Assembly (NCBI GenBank): GCA_023300365.1
Contig: JALZWD010000207.1
Coordinates: 1-6,450 of the forward strand
Direction: 5' to 3'
DNA: 6,450 nt
Origin: Flavimaricola sp.
Lineage (GTDB): Bacteria > Pseudomonadota > Alphaproteobacteria > Rhodobacterales > Rhodobacteraceae
Shown: in pieces, positions 1 through 6,106 of the stretch
Layout of the letters: each line of letters begins with the position of its first letter
Position numbering within the stretch: position 1 is the first letter of the stretch
Position numbers and translations under genes: made by a program
The notes under the pieces: generated by a model
Told to the model about the DNA's origin: nothing
The model's input: only the letters and a program-made list of their open reading frames with translations
Database searches by the model: none

Positions 1-365
1 TGGGCACGGTTTTGTCCGCCGCCACCGCGACGCCCGCCCATCATATCGCCAAACAGATCGTCGAACACATCCGAGAAGGCGCTGGCGAAATCGCCTTGGC
101 CTTGTCCGCCACCGGGGCGTTGGCCGCCGCCCATGCCGCCTTCGAATGCCGCATGACCATAGCGGTCATAGGCGGCCTTTTTCTCAGGGTCCTTTAGGAC
201 GTCATAGGCCTCGTTCGCTTCTTTGAACTGGGCTTCGGCGTTGGGATTGTCCGAGTTGCGATCAGGGTGCAGCTCTTTGGCCTTCTGACGAAAGCCTTTC
301 TTAATTTCGGCGGCATCAGCCCCTTTGGTGACGCCCAATGTCTCGTAATAATCGCGTTTTGCCAT
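1..365 (-). CDS. dnaJ: Chaperone DnaJ (Hsp40), N-terminal part, cut by the window edge
   Basis: DnaJ is the cytosolic co-chaperone that delivers unfolded clients to DnaK and stimulates its ATPase through the J domain. The visible 121 codons begin [12 protein letters not shown] and contain a full J domain (about residues 4-70) with the invariant HPD tripeptide at 33-35 and the helix IV segment [19 protein letters not shown] Gly-rich G/F region follows, with [12 protein letters not shown] and then a second Gly/Arg run. The zinc-finger and C-terminal substrate-binding domains lie beyond the left edge. The ATG at 363-365 is preceded by AAGGAG with a 7-nt spacer. The gene follows dnaK on the same strand after 76 bp, the classic dnaK-dnaJ order. 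The G/F region directly after the J domain marks it as a true class I/II DnaJ and not a J-domain-only protein. Identification is secure; only the class is open because the zinc motifs are not visible. Confidence 0.97.
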   Translation of the reverse strand, partial: MAKRDYYETLGVTKGADAAEIKKGFRQKAKELHPDRNSDNPNAEAQFKEANEAYDVLKDPEKKAAYDRYGHAAFEGGMGGGQRPGGGQGQGDFASAFSDVFDDLFGDMMGGRRGGGGQNRA

Positions 366-372
366 CTTAGAG

Positions 373-378
373 CTCCTT
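373..378 (-). promoter_or_regulatory. Ribosome binding site of dnaJ
   Basis: On the minus strand AAGGAG lies 7 nt before the dnaJ ATG. It is a near-perfect Shine-Dalgarno match, so dnaJ can be initiated independently of dnaK translation. It sits just downstream of the intergenic hairpin and is not part of its stem. Confidence 0.8.
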
Positions 379-392
379 AGGGAGAACCCAAA

Positions 393-421
393 GGGACCGG
401 CCCCATGCGTGGACCGGTCCC
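393..421 (-). terminator. GC-rich hairpin between dnaK and dnaJ (attenuator or mRNA-processing/stabilising stem)
   Basis: GGGACCGG (393-400) and CCGGTCCC (414-421) form a perfect 8-bp stem around a 13-nt loop in the dnaK-dnaJ gap. On the transcribed minus strand the stem is followed only by TTTGGG, so the U-tract is poor. A full intrinsic terminator is therefore unlikely, and read-through into dnaJ is expected. By inference it may partly attenuate dnaJ or protect the 3' end of a dnaK-only mRNA, which would give more DnaK than DnaJ. The right arm lies within a self-complementary GGACCGGTCC, so an alternative dimer-type pairing is possible. Which role applies cannot be told from sequence. Confidence 0.5.
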
Positions 422-441
422 CCCAAGTTGTCCGCTATGCC

Positions 442-2352
442 TTAGTTGGCACGCTTGTCGTCGTCGAGATCTTCGAAATCGGCGTCAACGATGTCTTCTT
501 CGCCCGCATCCGCAGGTTCGGCTTCGTCACCTTCGGCCTCTTGGCTGGCGTTATAAATCGCCTCGCCAAGCTTCATGGCCGATTCCGTGACGTTCTGGAT
601 GCCGGACTTGATCTTGTCGGCGGTCACGTTCTCGTCCTCAAGGTCGTCCTTGAGGGCCGCGATAGCCAGCTCGATCACCTCGATGGTGGTTGGGTCCACT
701 TTGTCCGAATGCTCTTCCATCGACTTTTCGGTCGAATGGATCATGCTTTCGGCCTGATTGCGGGCCTCGACCAATTCGCGGCGGTCCTTGTCGGCGTCGG
801 CATTCTCTTCGGCGTCCTTGACCATGCTCTCGATGTCTTCTTCCGAGAGGCCACCAGAGGCTTGGATCGTGATCTGCTGTTCTTTGCCGGTGCCTTTGTC
901 TTTGGCGCCAACCGAGACGATGCCGTTGGCGTCGATGTCAAAGGTCACTTCGATCTGCGGCATGCCGCGTGGTGCGGGCGGGATGCCCTCAAGGTTGAAC
1001 TGACCAAGGATCTTGTTGTCCGCGGCCATCTCACGCTCACCTTGGAACACGCGCAATGTCACGGCGTTCTGGTTGTCTTCGGCGGTTGAGAAGGACTGGG
1101 ATTTCTTGGTTGGGATCGTTGTGTTGCGGTCGATCAGGCGTGTGAACACACCGCCCAATGTTTCAATCCCAAGCGACAGGGGTGTTACGTCAAGAAGAAC
1201 CACGTCTTTGACGTCGCCCTGCAAAACACCGGCCTGAATGGCGGCGCCCATGGCAACCACTTCGTCGGGGTTCACACCCTGATGCGGCTCTTTGCCAAAG
1301 AATTTGGACACTTCTTCCTTAACGCGCGGCATACGCGTCATACCACCAACAAGAACAACCTCGTCGATGTCGGATGTGGACAGGCCCGCATCCTTGAGCG
1401 CGTCTTTACACGGCTTGAGCGATTGTTTGACCAGATCGGCAACAAGGCTCTCAAGCTTGGCACGGGTCAGCTTCATCACCATGTGCAATGGCTGGCCGTT
1501 TGCGCCCATCGAGATAAACGGCTGGTTGATCTCGGTCTGGCTTGCGCTCGACAATTCGATCTTGGCCTTCTCGGCGGCTTCCTTGAGGCGTTGAAGCGCC
1601 ATCTTGTCGGCCTTTAGGTCAACCTGGTTTTCTTTTTTGAACTCTTCGGCAAGGTAGTTGACGATGCGCATGTCAAAGTCTTCACCGCCAAGGAATGTGT
1701 CGCCGTTGGTGGACTTCACCTCAAACAGGCCGTCGTCGATCTCAAGGATGGTCACGTCGAATGTACCACCACCAAGGTCATAGACCGCGATTGTTTGGGT
1801 CTCTTTCTTATCAAGGCCGTAGGCCAGCGCCGCTGCGGTCGGCTCGTTGATGATCCGCAAAACTTCGAGACCGGCGATTTTGCCGGCGTCTTTGGTGGCC
1901 TGACGCTGTGCGTCGTTAAAGTAGGCAGGCACGGTGATCACCGCTTGCGTCACTTCTTCACCAAGATAGCTCTCGGCGGTTTCTTTCATCTTACCAAGGA
2001 TGAAGGCAGAGATCTGGCTGGGGGAGTATTTCTCGCCCTTGGCCTCGACCCATGCGTCGCCGTTGCCGCCGTCAATCACGTTGAAGGGCAGGTTTTTCTT
2101 GTCTTTGGCCAAATCTTTGTCGTCGTTACGACGGCCAATCAGGCGTTTGACACCAAAGATTGTGTTGTCTGGGTTGGTGACGGCCTGGCGCTTGGCCGGC
2201 TGGCCAACGAGGCGCTCGTCATCAGTGAATGCCACGATAGACGGCGTTGTGCGCGCGCCTTCGGCGTTTTCTACAACCCGTGGTTTTGAGCCATCCATGA
2301 TGGCAATACAGGAGTTGGTTGTCCCAAGGTCGATACCGATTACTTTTGCCAT
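442..2352 (-). CDS. dnaK: Molecular chaperone DnaK (Hsp70)
   Basis: DnaK is the cytosolic Hsp70 that binds exposed hydrophobic peptides in an ATP-controlled cycle with DnaJ and GrpE. The 636-residue product is full length (E. coli DnaK is 638). The nucleotide-binding domain shows GIDLGTTNS (6-14), a lysine near 69, [12 protein letters not shown] (from about 169), the phosphate-2 loop [10 protein letters not shown] (192-201, with the threonine at 197 that corresponds to E. coli T199) and VGGMTRMP (335-342). The interdomain linker [11 protein letters not shown] is at about 384-394. The beta-sandwich and helical lid follow, and the acidic tail contains the [15 protein letters not shown] end typical of proteobacterial DnaK. 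The chosen ATG (2350-2352) has AAAGGG 8 nt upstream and gives the canonical [10 protein letters not shown] start. A TTG two codons earlier is only 2 nt from that site and is rejected. It is followed by dnaJ and preceded by a sigma-32-type promoter. Confidence 0.98.
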   Translation of the reverse strand: MAKVIGIDLGTTNSCIAIMDGSKPRVVENAEGARTTPSIVAFTDDERLVGQPAKRQAVTNPDNTIFGVKRLIGRRNDDKDLAKDKKNLPFNVIDGGNGDAWVEAKGEKYSPSQISAFILGKMKETAESYLGEEVTQAVITVPAYFNDAQRQATKDAGKIAGLEVLRIINEPTAAALAYGLDKKETQTIAVYDLGGGTFDVTILEIDDGLFEVKSTNGDTFLGGEDFDMRIVNYLAEEFKKENQVDLKADKMALQRLKEAAEKAKIELSSASQTEINQPFISMGANGQPLHMVMKLTRAKLESLVADLVKQSLKPCKDALKDAGLSTSDIDEVVLVGGMTRMPRVKEEVSKFFGKEPHQGVNPDEVVAMGAAIQAGVLQGDVKDVVLLDVTPLSLGIETLGGVFTRLIDRNTTIPTKKSQSFSTAEDNQNAVTLRVFQGEREMAADNKILGQFNLEGIPPAPRGMPQIEVTFDIDANGIVSVGAKDKGTGKEQQITIQASGGLSEEDIESMVKDAEENADADKDRRELVEARNQAESMIHSTEKSMEEHSDKVDPTTIEVIELAIAALKDDLEDENVTADKIKSGIQNVTESAMKLGEAIYNASQEAEGDEAEPADAGEEDIVDADFEDLDDDKRAN

Positions 2353-2360
2353 TTTCAAAT

Positions 2361-2366
2361 CCCTTT
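2361..2366 (-). promoter_or_regulatory. Ribosome binding site that fixes the dnaK start
   Basis: AAAGGG on the minus strand ends 8 nt before the ATG at 2352. The in-frame TTG at 2356-2358 would be only 2 nt away, too close to be used. This supports the 636-residue DnaK. Confidence 0.75.
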
Positions 2367-2424
2367 ACGTCAGGCGATGAGAGCAGCGCGGACCCGTTCC
2401 GGCACCCGTGCCAATTTCTCTTTG

Positions 2425-2453
2425 GGCGGGGATCACGCATCTGTGTCTCCGCC
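2425..2453 (-). other. Hairpin near the 5' end of the dnaK leader RNA
   Basis: On the minus strand GGCGG and CCGCC pair as the outer stem. After one A-C mismatch the pairing continues as GA/TC and then, past a bulge, CAC/GTG around the loop AGATGC. If the promoter at 2464-2493 is used, this structure starts within a few nucleotides of the 5' end of the mRNA. A second short stem-loop (GGCA/TGCC with a 4-nt loop) lies at 2401-2412. 5'-terminal hairpins are known to stabilise some bacterial mRNAs; that role here is inference. The ribosome binding site is not visibly inside either stem, so a simple RNA thermometer is not supported. Confidence 0.4.
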
Positions 2454-2463
2454 GAACGATGGG

Positions 2464-2493
2464 TATATAGGTGTGCGATTTGTGGCCTGCAAG
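2464..2493 (-). promoter_or_regulatory. Sigma-32 (RpoH)-type heat-shock promoter of dnaK
   Basis: Reading the minus strand, CTTG (2490-2493) is followed after 18 nt by CCTATATA (2464-2471). This matches the alphaproteobacterial heat-shock consensus CTTG-N17/18-CYTATNT. Transcription would start near 2457, giving a leader of about 105 nt before dnaK. The same DNA can also be read as TTGCAG-N17-TATATA, a weaker housekeeping promoter, so basal and heat-induced transcription could share the site. No CIRCE/HrcA operator was found. A second CTTG at 2498-2501 is too far from the -10 to fit. Confidence 0.75.
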
Positions 2494-2549
2494 CGGGCAA
2501 GCAGAGATTGATGCCGATTAAGTCGCAGGTGCCGCGAAACTGCCAGAAA

Positions 2550-2732
2550 TTATGTGCCCAAACCGGCCATAATCACGTTGGTTTGGTCACAGGCGGTGAT
2601 GCCGCCATAGGAAAACTGCGCAATCGCCACGCCAAACGCAACAGGCGATCCGTCGGTGTCGGCAGGCATATTTTGGCGGTTGGTCTCAAAATCGTTGAGG
2701 TCGCATGAAAGGTTTTCATCTGGGCGGCACAC
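2550..2732 (-). CDS. Possible short hypothetical protein or remnant of a secreted-protein gene
   Basis: This frame on the minus strand encodes about 60 residues, starting VCRPDENLSCDLNDF and ending DQTNVIMAGLGT with a TAA stop. I do not recognise a family. It reads like real protein: balanced composition, an ordered hydrophobic stretch (VAFGVAIAQFSYGGITA), few rare residues, codons like those of neighbouring genes, and three cysteines (positions 2, 9 and 48) that would suit an exported protein. The start is the weak point. The GTG at 2730-2732 has only a GGGGA-like sequence ahead of it, and no signal peptide is seen in frame. The frame stays open upstream to 2849, but that part overlaps the alkB-like gene antisense and does not look like coding sequence. 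A small hydrophobic run (ALVMGINLVCAA) lies just upstream in another frame, which would fit a frameshifted or decayed leader. It ends about 56 bp before the dnaK promoter. It could equally be chance. Confidence 0.3.
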   Translation of the reverse strand: MCRPDENLSCDLNDFETNRQNMPADTDGSPVAFGVAIAQFSYGGITACDQTNVIMAGLGT

Positions 2733-2788
2733 ACTAGATTGATCCCCATGACCAACGCACGCCAACCCAATTCTGATAAGGTCCACAG

Positions 2789-3391
2789 ATGAGCAAGCTA
2801 AGCCTGCGCGGCGTTGATGTTTATGCGGGCCTGTTGGACCCTGCCGCACAGACGGCCATTTTGGCCGATCTTCGGTCTGTGGTAAAACAGGCGCCGTTCT
2901 TTCGCCTCAAGACGCGGTTTGGGCAATCTTTGTCGGTGCAAATGACAGCGGCGGGGCAATATGGCTGGTTTTCGGATGCGAAAGGCTATCGCTATGTCGA
3001 CCGCCATCCTGATGGCCAAGAGTGGCCCGCGATCCCCGACAGTGTGATGCAGGTCTGGGAACAGGTTTCGGGATGTGCGCGCAGGCCCGAATGCTGTTTG
3101 GTCAATCTTTACCGCGATACTGCCCGCATGGGCCTGCATCAGGACCGCGACGAGGCGGATTTTGATTGTCCGGTGGTTTCCATATCGCTGGGGGATGATG
3201 CATTGTTTCGGATCGGCAATGTCGAAAAAGGTGGTAAAAACGAAAGCCTTTGGCTGCGCTCTGGTGATGTGGCAGTCCTTGGGGGCGATGCCAGACTAGT
3301 ATACCACGGTATTGACAAATTGCGCCTAGGCTCTTCTACCCTACTCCAAGGAGGCGGACGCATTAATTTGACGTTGCGCGTTGTCACTTAG
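2789..3391 (+). CDS. alkB: AlkB-family Fe(II)/2-oxoglutarate-dependent nucleic-acid dealkylase
   Basis: AlkB enzymes oxidatively remove methyl lesions such as 1-methyladenine and 3-methylcytosine from DNA or RNA, using Fe(II), oxygen and 2-oxoglutarate. The 200-residue product covers the whole double-stranded beta-helix fold (E. coli AlkB is 216). The iron ligands are clear: H117 and D119 in LHQDRDEADF and H173 in YHGI, with the same 56-residue spacing as H131-H187 of E. coli AlkB. NLYRD (106-110) matches the N-x-Y motif, and RINLTLR (191-197) is the 2-oxoglutarate-binding R-x-N-x-x-x-R motif. GYRYVDRHPDG and WPAIP match the nucleotide-recognition lid region. The ATG at 2789 has an AAGG about 7 nt upstream, a modest ribosome site. 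It diverges from dnaK and runs 15 bp ahead of the kinase gene on the same strand, so the two are probably co-transcribed. No Ada box or SOS box was seen. Confidence 0.93.
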   Translation: MSKLSLRGVDVYAGLLDPAAQTAILADLRSVVKQAPFFRLKTRFGQSLSVQMTAAGQYGWFSDAKGYRYVDRHPDGQEWPAIPDSVMQVWEQVSGCARRPECCLVNLYRDTARMGLHQDRDEADFDCPVVSISLGDDALFRIGNVEKGGKNESLWLRSGDVAVLGGDARLVYHGIDKLRLGSSTLLQGGGRINLTLRVVT

Positions 3392-3406
3392 CGGGTTGAG
3401 GTCACT

Positions 3407-4303
3407 ATGCGGGTTGTTTCAGTTGGCGAATGTATGGTCGAGATGGCGCCAGCGGGCAGCCCGGGCCAATACCAAATGGCCTTTGCCGGGGATACATTAA
3501 ACACCGCATGGTATCTGGCGCGGCTTTGCCCTGATTGGCAGGTCGATTACCTGACCTCGGTAGGCGATGATGCCCTGTCTGAGGATATGGTGGCCTTTCT
3601 TCAGCAATCGGGCATCGGCACCGCTCATATCACCCGCCTGCCCAATCGTACCGTGGGCCTTTATATGATTTCACTTGTCGCGGGCGAGCGCAGCTTTGCC
3701 TATTGGCGGGGGCAATCGGCGGCGCGGGCCTTGGCCCAAGATGGCGCCACATTGGACGCGGCGTTTGCGGGGGCCGATCTTGTGTACCTTTCGGGGATTA
3801 CATTGGCGGTTCTGGATGGGGATGGGCGTGACATCTTGATGGCCTGCCTTGCCAAGGCGCGCAAAGGCGGCGTGCGCGTGGCGTTTGATCCCAACCTGCG
3901 CCCCCGACTTTGGGCCAATGATGCCGAGATGTGTGAAGTGGTGACGCAAGCGGGGACGCATTCCGATATTGTTTTGCCCTCATACGAAGACGAAGCCGCG
4001 TTTTTCGGCGACACCAGTCCAGAGGCCACGCGGGATCGCTGGCTTGCGGGCGGGGCGGATACCGTGATTGTCAAAAATGGCGGCGATGCGATTTGTTTTG
4101 CCCAACGGGGGGCCACAGGCGTTGTGATGCCCGAACCGGTGATGCAGGTCGTCGATACCACCGCCGCTGGCGACAGCTTTAACGCGGGGCTGCTGGCGGG
4201 CTTGGCGGCTGGCAAGGCGGCGGATGATATGATCACCAAGGGCTGTCAGGTAGCGGGCCAAGTGATCCGTGGCCGCGGGGCATTGGTTGATATAACGATC
4301 TAG
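3407..4303 (+). CDS. kdgK: 2-keto-3-deoxygluconate (KDG) kinase, PfkB family
   Basis: KDG kinase phosphorylates 2-keto-3-deoxygluconate to KDPG with ATP, feeding uronate and sugar-acid breakdown into the lower Entner-Doudoroff pathway in the cytosol. The 298-residue protein is of normal length for the family. It opens with VVSVGECMVEM, and FAGDTLNTAWYLARL (26-40) is the sugar-binding stretch typical of KdgK and not of fructokinase or ribokinase. SVGDDALS (51-58), GERSFAYWR (93-101), LSGITLAVL (128-136) and FDPNLRPRLW (160-169) also follow KdgK. The PfkB C-terminal signature DTTAAGDSFNAG is at 250-261, with D256 as the expected catalytic base. GAGG lies 5 nt before the ATG. It follows the alkB-like gene by 15 bp; no aldolase, dehydratase or transporter of the pathway is visible, so it stands apart from a catabolic cluster. 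Another 2-keto-sugar acid substrate is possible. Confidence 0.9.
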   Translation: MRVVSVGECMVEMAPAGSPGQYQMAFAGDTLNTAWYLARLCPDWQVDYLTSVGDDALSEDMVAFLQQSGIGTAHITRLPNRTVGLYMISLVAGERSFAYWRGQSAARALAQDGATLDAAFAGADLVYLSGITLAVLDGDGRDILMACLAKARKGGVRVAFDPNLRPRLWANDAEMCEVVTQAGTHSDIVLPSYEDEAAFFGDTSPEATRDRWLAGGADTVIVKNGGDAICFAQRGATGVVMPEPVMQVVDTTAAGDSFNAGLLAGLAAGKAADDMITKGCQVAGQVIRGRGALVDITI

Positions 4304-4324
4304 AGCTGCGCCACCCCGCTTGCG

Positions 4325-4338
4325 CCGCCAAACGGCGG
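4325..4338. terminator. Weak hairpin between convergent kdgK and permease genes
   Basis: CCGCC-AAAC-GGCGG forms a 5-bp stem in the 43-bp gap where the two genes converge. Neither strand has a T-run after the stem (the plus strand continues GCGGAAAATTA), so an intrinsic terminator is only weakly supported. It may simply mark the transcript ends of both genes. Confidence 0.25.
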
Positions 4339-4346
4339 GCGGAAAA

Positions 4347-5177
4347 TTAGCGGGATGCACCCCAACTGGCCGATGCATGTTTGCGGGTGTAAAATTCGCC
4401 CATCATCCCAATCACCAACAAAATGGTGGCGACCACAATCGGATAGGTCATGTTGGAATTATGCGGGATGTAGTTGCGAAACGCAAAACCGCGGCATTGG
4501 TCAATCAGGTGAAACAAGGGATTCCAGCTGAACAAAATCAGCATTGATCCCGGCAGCGAATTTGCAACAAACATCTTGCCCGAGGCAATCATATTGGCCC
4601 GCGAATAAATCGACGTGGCCACTGTCACAAAATCCGGCACCCAGGGTTTGAGCGCCAAAAACACCACCCCCACAGCCACGCCCGCGTACCACGCCAGCAA
4701 AAGCGTGCCCATTGCGCCAATCGGATCGTCGATGACAATCGGGTTGAATATCGTGTGATACAAAAACAGCACCACCAACAGCGACAGCATCTGAATATAA
4801 AGGGCGCCAATCGCCGAGGCACAGATCGAGATGATGGTATTAAGTGGCGCATGTTGCATCATCGGCGATGTCGGACCCTCCGAGCGGACAACAGCGGCCA
4901 TTGTTTTGGTATGCGTCAGAAACAGGAAAATACCCGACATAAGATAAAGCAGGAAATCGGCCTGATAGATGCCCGCGCCGCGCACGCCAATCAGCGAAAA
5001 CATGAAATAGAACGCGCCCACGAAAATGATCGTCTGCATGATGTTTAAAAGCAGGCCCATCACGGCATTGCGGTGGGTTCGGCGCACATCGCGCACGACC
5101 GAATGATAAATCAGCTCGGCCATGCCAAGCGCGGTTCTGGTGCGGATCAATTTACGCGGTGGCTCAACGGTTGCCAT
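4347..5177 (-). CDS. ABC-2 type permease for polysaccharide export (KpsM/CtrC/RfbA-like)
   Basis: This is the inner-membrane channel subunit of an ABC transporter that exports capsular or O-antigen polysaccharide from the cytoplasm; it needs a KpsT-type ATPase. The 276-residue protein has an N-terminal cytoplasmic helix with the family-typical VVRDVRRTHRNAVMG (about 28-41) and roughly six hydrophobic segments: about 40-64, 74-90, 114-141, 154-176, 200-218 and 244-262. WNPLFHLIDQCRGFAFRNY (218-236) is the conserved ABC-2 polysaccharide-exporter motif before the last membrane helix. The ATG at 5175-5177 has AAAGG 8 nt upstream; a TTG 26 codons further up (5253-5255) has no ribosome site and adds a non-conserved extension. 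It converges on kdgK and diverges from the cysQ-kdsB pair. The KdsB-like neighbour supports a Kdo-linked capsule role. No ATPase gene adjoins it here. The exact polymer cannot be inferred. Confidence 0.88.
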   Translation of the reverse strand: MATVEPPRKLIRTRTALGMAELIYHSVVRDVRRTHRNAVMGLLLNIMQTIIFVGAFYFMFSLIGVRGAGIYQADFLLYLMSGIFLFLTHTKTMAAVVRSEGPTSPMMQHAPLNTIISICASAIGALYIQMLSLLVVLFLYHTIFNPIVIDDPIGAMGTLLLAWYAGVAVGVVFLALKPWVPDFVTVATSIYSRANMIASGKMFVANSLPGSMLILFSWNPLFHLIDQCRGFAFRNYIPHNSNMTYPIVVATILLVIGMMGEFYTRKHASASWGASR

Positions 5178-5185
5178 GACTGCTG

Positions 5186-5190
5186 CCTTT
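5186..5190 (-). promoter_or_regulatory. Ribosome binding site that fixes the permease start
   Basis: AAAGG on the minus strand lies 8 nt before the ATG at 5177. The upstream in-frame TTG at 5255 has no comparable site, which supports the 276-residue protein. Confidence 0.6.
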
Positions 5191-5295
5191 GTTGGTTGGC
5201 CGACATTAACATAGAAATCTTGCCGATCCTTTGACAGCGCAGCATAAGGGCGCAAAAGCGGCAGATCAACGAATTCGCCGCACAGGCAAGCAGTT

Positions 5296-5299
5296 GGAG
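5296..5299 (+). promoter_or_regulatory. Ribosome binding site of cysQ; two possible starts
   Basis: GGAG lies 6 nt before GTG (5306) and 9 nt before ATG (5309). Both spacings are workable. ATG is preferred as the commoner codon, and the choice changes the protein by one residue. Confidence 0.6.
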
Positions 5300-5308
5300 T
5301 GAGAAGTG

Positions 5309-6106
5309 ATGGATTTTGACCACCTAAGTGATGTGATGCGGCGTTTGGCGCTTGAGGCCGGGGCCGAGATTATGCGGATTTACAACGCGCCGGATTTTGA
5401 AGTGAAGACCAAAGCCGACGAAAGCCCGGTCACCGAGGCAGACGAGGCCGCCGATGCCTTGATCTCGGCGGGTCTGCGTGCCGCATTCCCCGATGTGCCG
5501 CTTGTGACCGAAGAACAGGCCGAAAGCCACGGCCAAAAGGTGAGCACATTTCTGATCGTCGATCCGCTAGACGGCACCAAAGAGTTCGTCAAACGGCGCG
5601 GTGATTTCACCGTCAACATCGCTTATGTCGTCGACGGTGTCCCGGTGCGCGGCATTGTTTATGCGCCCGCCAAGAACCGTTTGTTCTACACCCGCCCTGA
5701 CGGCGTAACCGTTGAGGAAAGCGGTGCGCATGCTGTTGAGACCGTTGGTCCGGTTGCGCCAATTTCGGTCAGCACACCTGACAACGCCGCGCTGATGGTT
5801 GTGGCGTCTAAAAGCCACCGCGATCAGGCGACGGATGACTATATTAACAAGTACAGCGTGCAAGACAGCAAAAGTGCGGGCTCATCGCTCAAGTTTTGCC
5901 TTGTGGCGACGGGCGAGGCGGACATTTATCCCCGTCTTGGCCGTACGATGGAATGGGACACCGCCGCCGGGCATGCGGTCTTGAACGGCGCGGGCGGTCA
6001 GGTTGTGCGGTTTGATGACCACACGCCGCTGACTTACGGCAAGAACATCTTTGAGAACCCGTTCTTTATCGCCTATGCGCCCGGCGTGACGTTGCAGACA
6101 CCATGA
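5309..6106 (+). CDS. cysQ: 3'(2'),5'-bisphosphate nucleotidase CysQ (inositol monophosphatase superfamily)
   Basis: CysQ removes the 3' phosphate from adenosine 3',5'-bisphosphate (PAP), the by-product of PAPS-dependent sulfate transfer, and so protects sulfur metabolism from PAP inhibition. The 265-residue protein is near the usual length (E. coli 246). The superfamily metal-site motifs are present: SPVTEADEAAD (39-49), TEEQ (67-70, metal-ligand glutamate), DPLDGTKEF (85-93, with D85 and D88) and EWDTAAGHAVL (215-225, with D217). DPLDGTKEFVKRRGDFTVNIA is diagnostic of CysQ over inositol monophosphatase, which normally has DPIDGT or DPLDGTTNF. Its TGA overlaps the ATG of the following KdsB-like gene as ATGA, so the two are translationally coupled. 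It diverges from the permease across about 130 bp. Coupling with a capsule-type gene hints at a role beyond cysteine synthesis, which remains inference. Confidence 0.92.
   Translation: MDFDHLSDVMRRLALEAGAEIMRIYNAPDFEVKTKADESPVTEADEAADALISAGLRAAFPDVPLVTEEQAESHGQKVSTFLIVDPLDGTKEFVKRRGDFTVNIAYVVDGVPVRGIVYAPAKNRLFYTRPDGVTVEESGAHAVETVGPVAPISVSTPDNAALMVVASKSHRDQATDDYINKYSVQDSKSAGSSLKFCLVATGEADIYPRLGRTMEWDTAAGHAVLNGAGGQVVRFDDHTPLTYGKNIFENPFFIAYAPGVTLQTP

Larger units (their letters stand above)
2353..2788. other. Divergent intergenic region between dnaK and the alkB-like gene
   Basis: This 436-bp stretch holds the dnaK leader and its heat-shock promoter in the left part, and a short protein-like minus-strand frame (2550-2732) in the right part. 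Upstream of the alkB-like gene the only plus-strand promoter candidate is weak: TTTTCA (2713-2718), 16 nt, TAGATT (2735-2740), matching the consensus at four of six bases in each box. No RNA gene, repeat or binding-site palindrome of note was seen between 2494 and 2549. Confidence 0.6.

Noticed and set aside
409..1089. Long plus-strand open frame opposite dnaK (and similar ones at 1282-1617 and 1795-2289)
   Set aside because: They are mirror-frame shadows produced by the codon bias of dnaK; the products have no recognisable domains.
2353..2358. Upstream TTG start adding two residues to DnaK
   Set aside because: It is only 2 nt from the ribosome binding site, whereas the ATG at 2352 is 8 nt away and gives the universal [11 protein letters not shown]-terminus.
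2353..2520. CIRCE operator (HrcA) upstream of dnaK
   Set aside because: Searched for TTAGCACTC-N9-GAGTGCTAA or a close variant; none is present.
2319..2708. Plus-strand open frame of 129 codons across the dnaK leader
   Set aside because: It starts inside dnaK antisense, crosses the promoter and leader, and shows no domain or ribosome site.
3700..4239. Minus-strand open frame of 179 codons opposite the kinase gene
   Set aside because: The composition is low in complexity (Ala, Pro, Ser, Arg rich), typical of an antisense shadow of a GC-rich gene.
5231..5236. Perfect TTGACA -35 hexamer between the permease and cysQ
   Set aside because: No acceptable -10 box occurs 16-18 nt downstream (the sequence there is CAAAAGC), so a promoter cannot be called; cysQ must be driven from somewhere in this gap, but the site is unclear.
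5178..5255. TTG start adding 26 residues to the export permease
   Set aside because: There is no ribosome binding site before it, and the added residues are not typical of the family; the ATG at 5177 has a good AAAGG.
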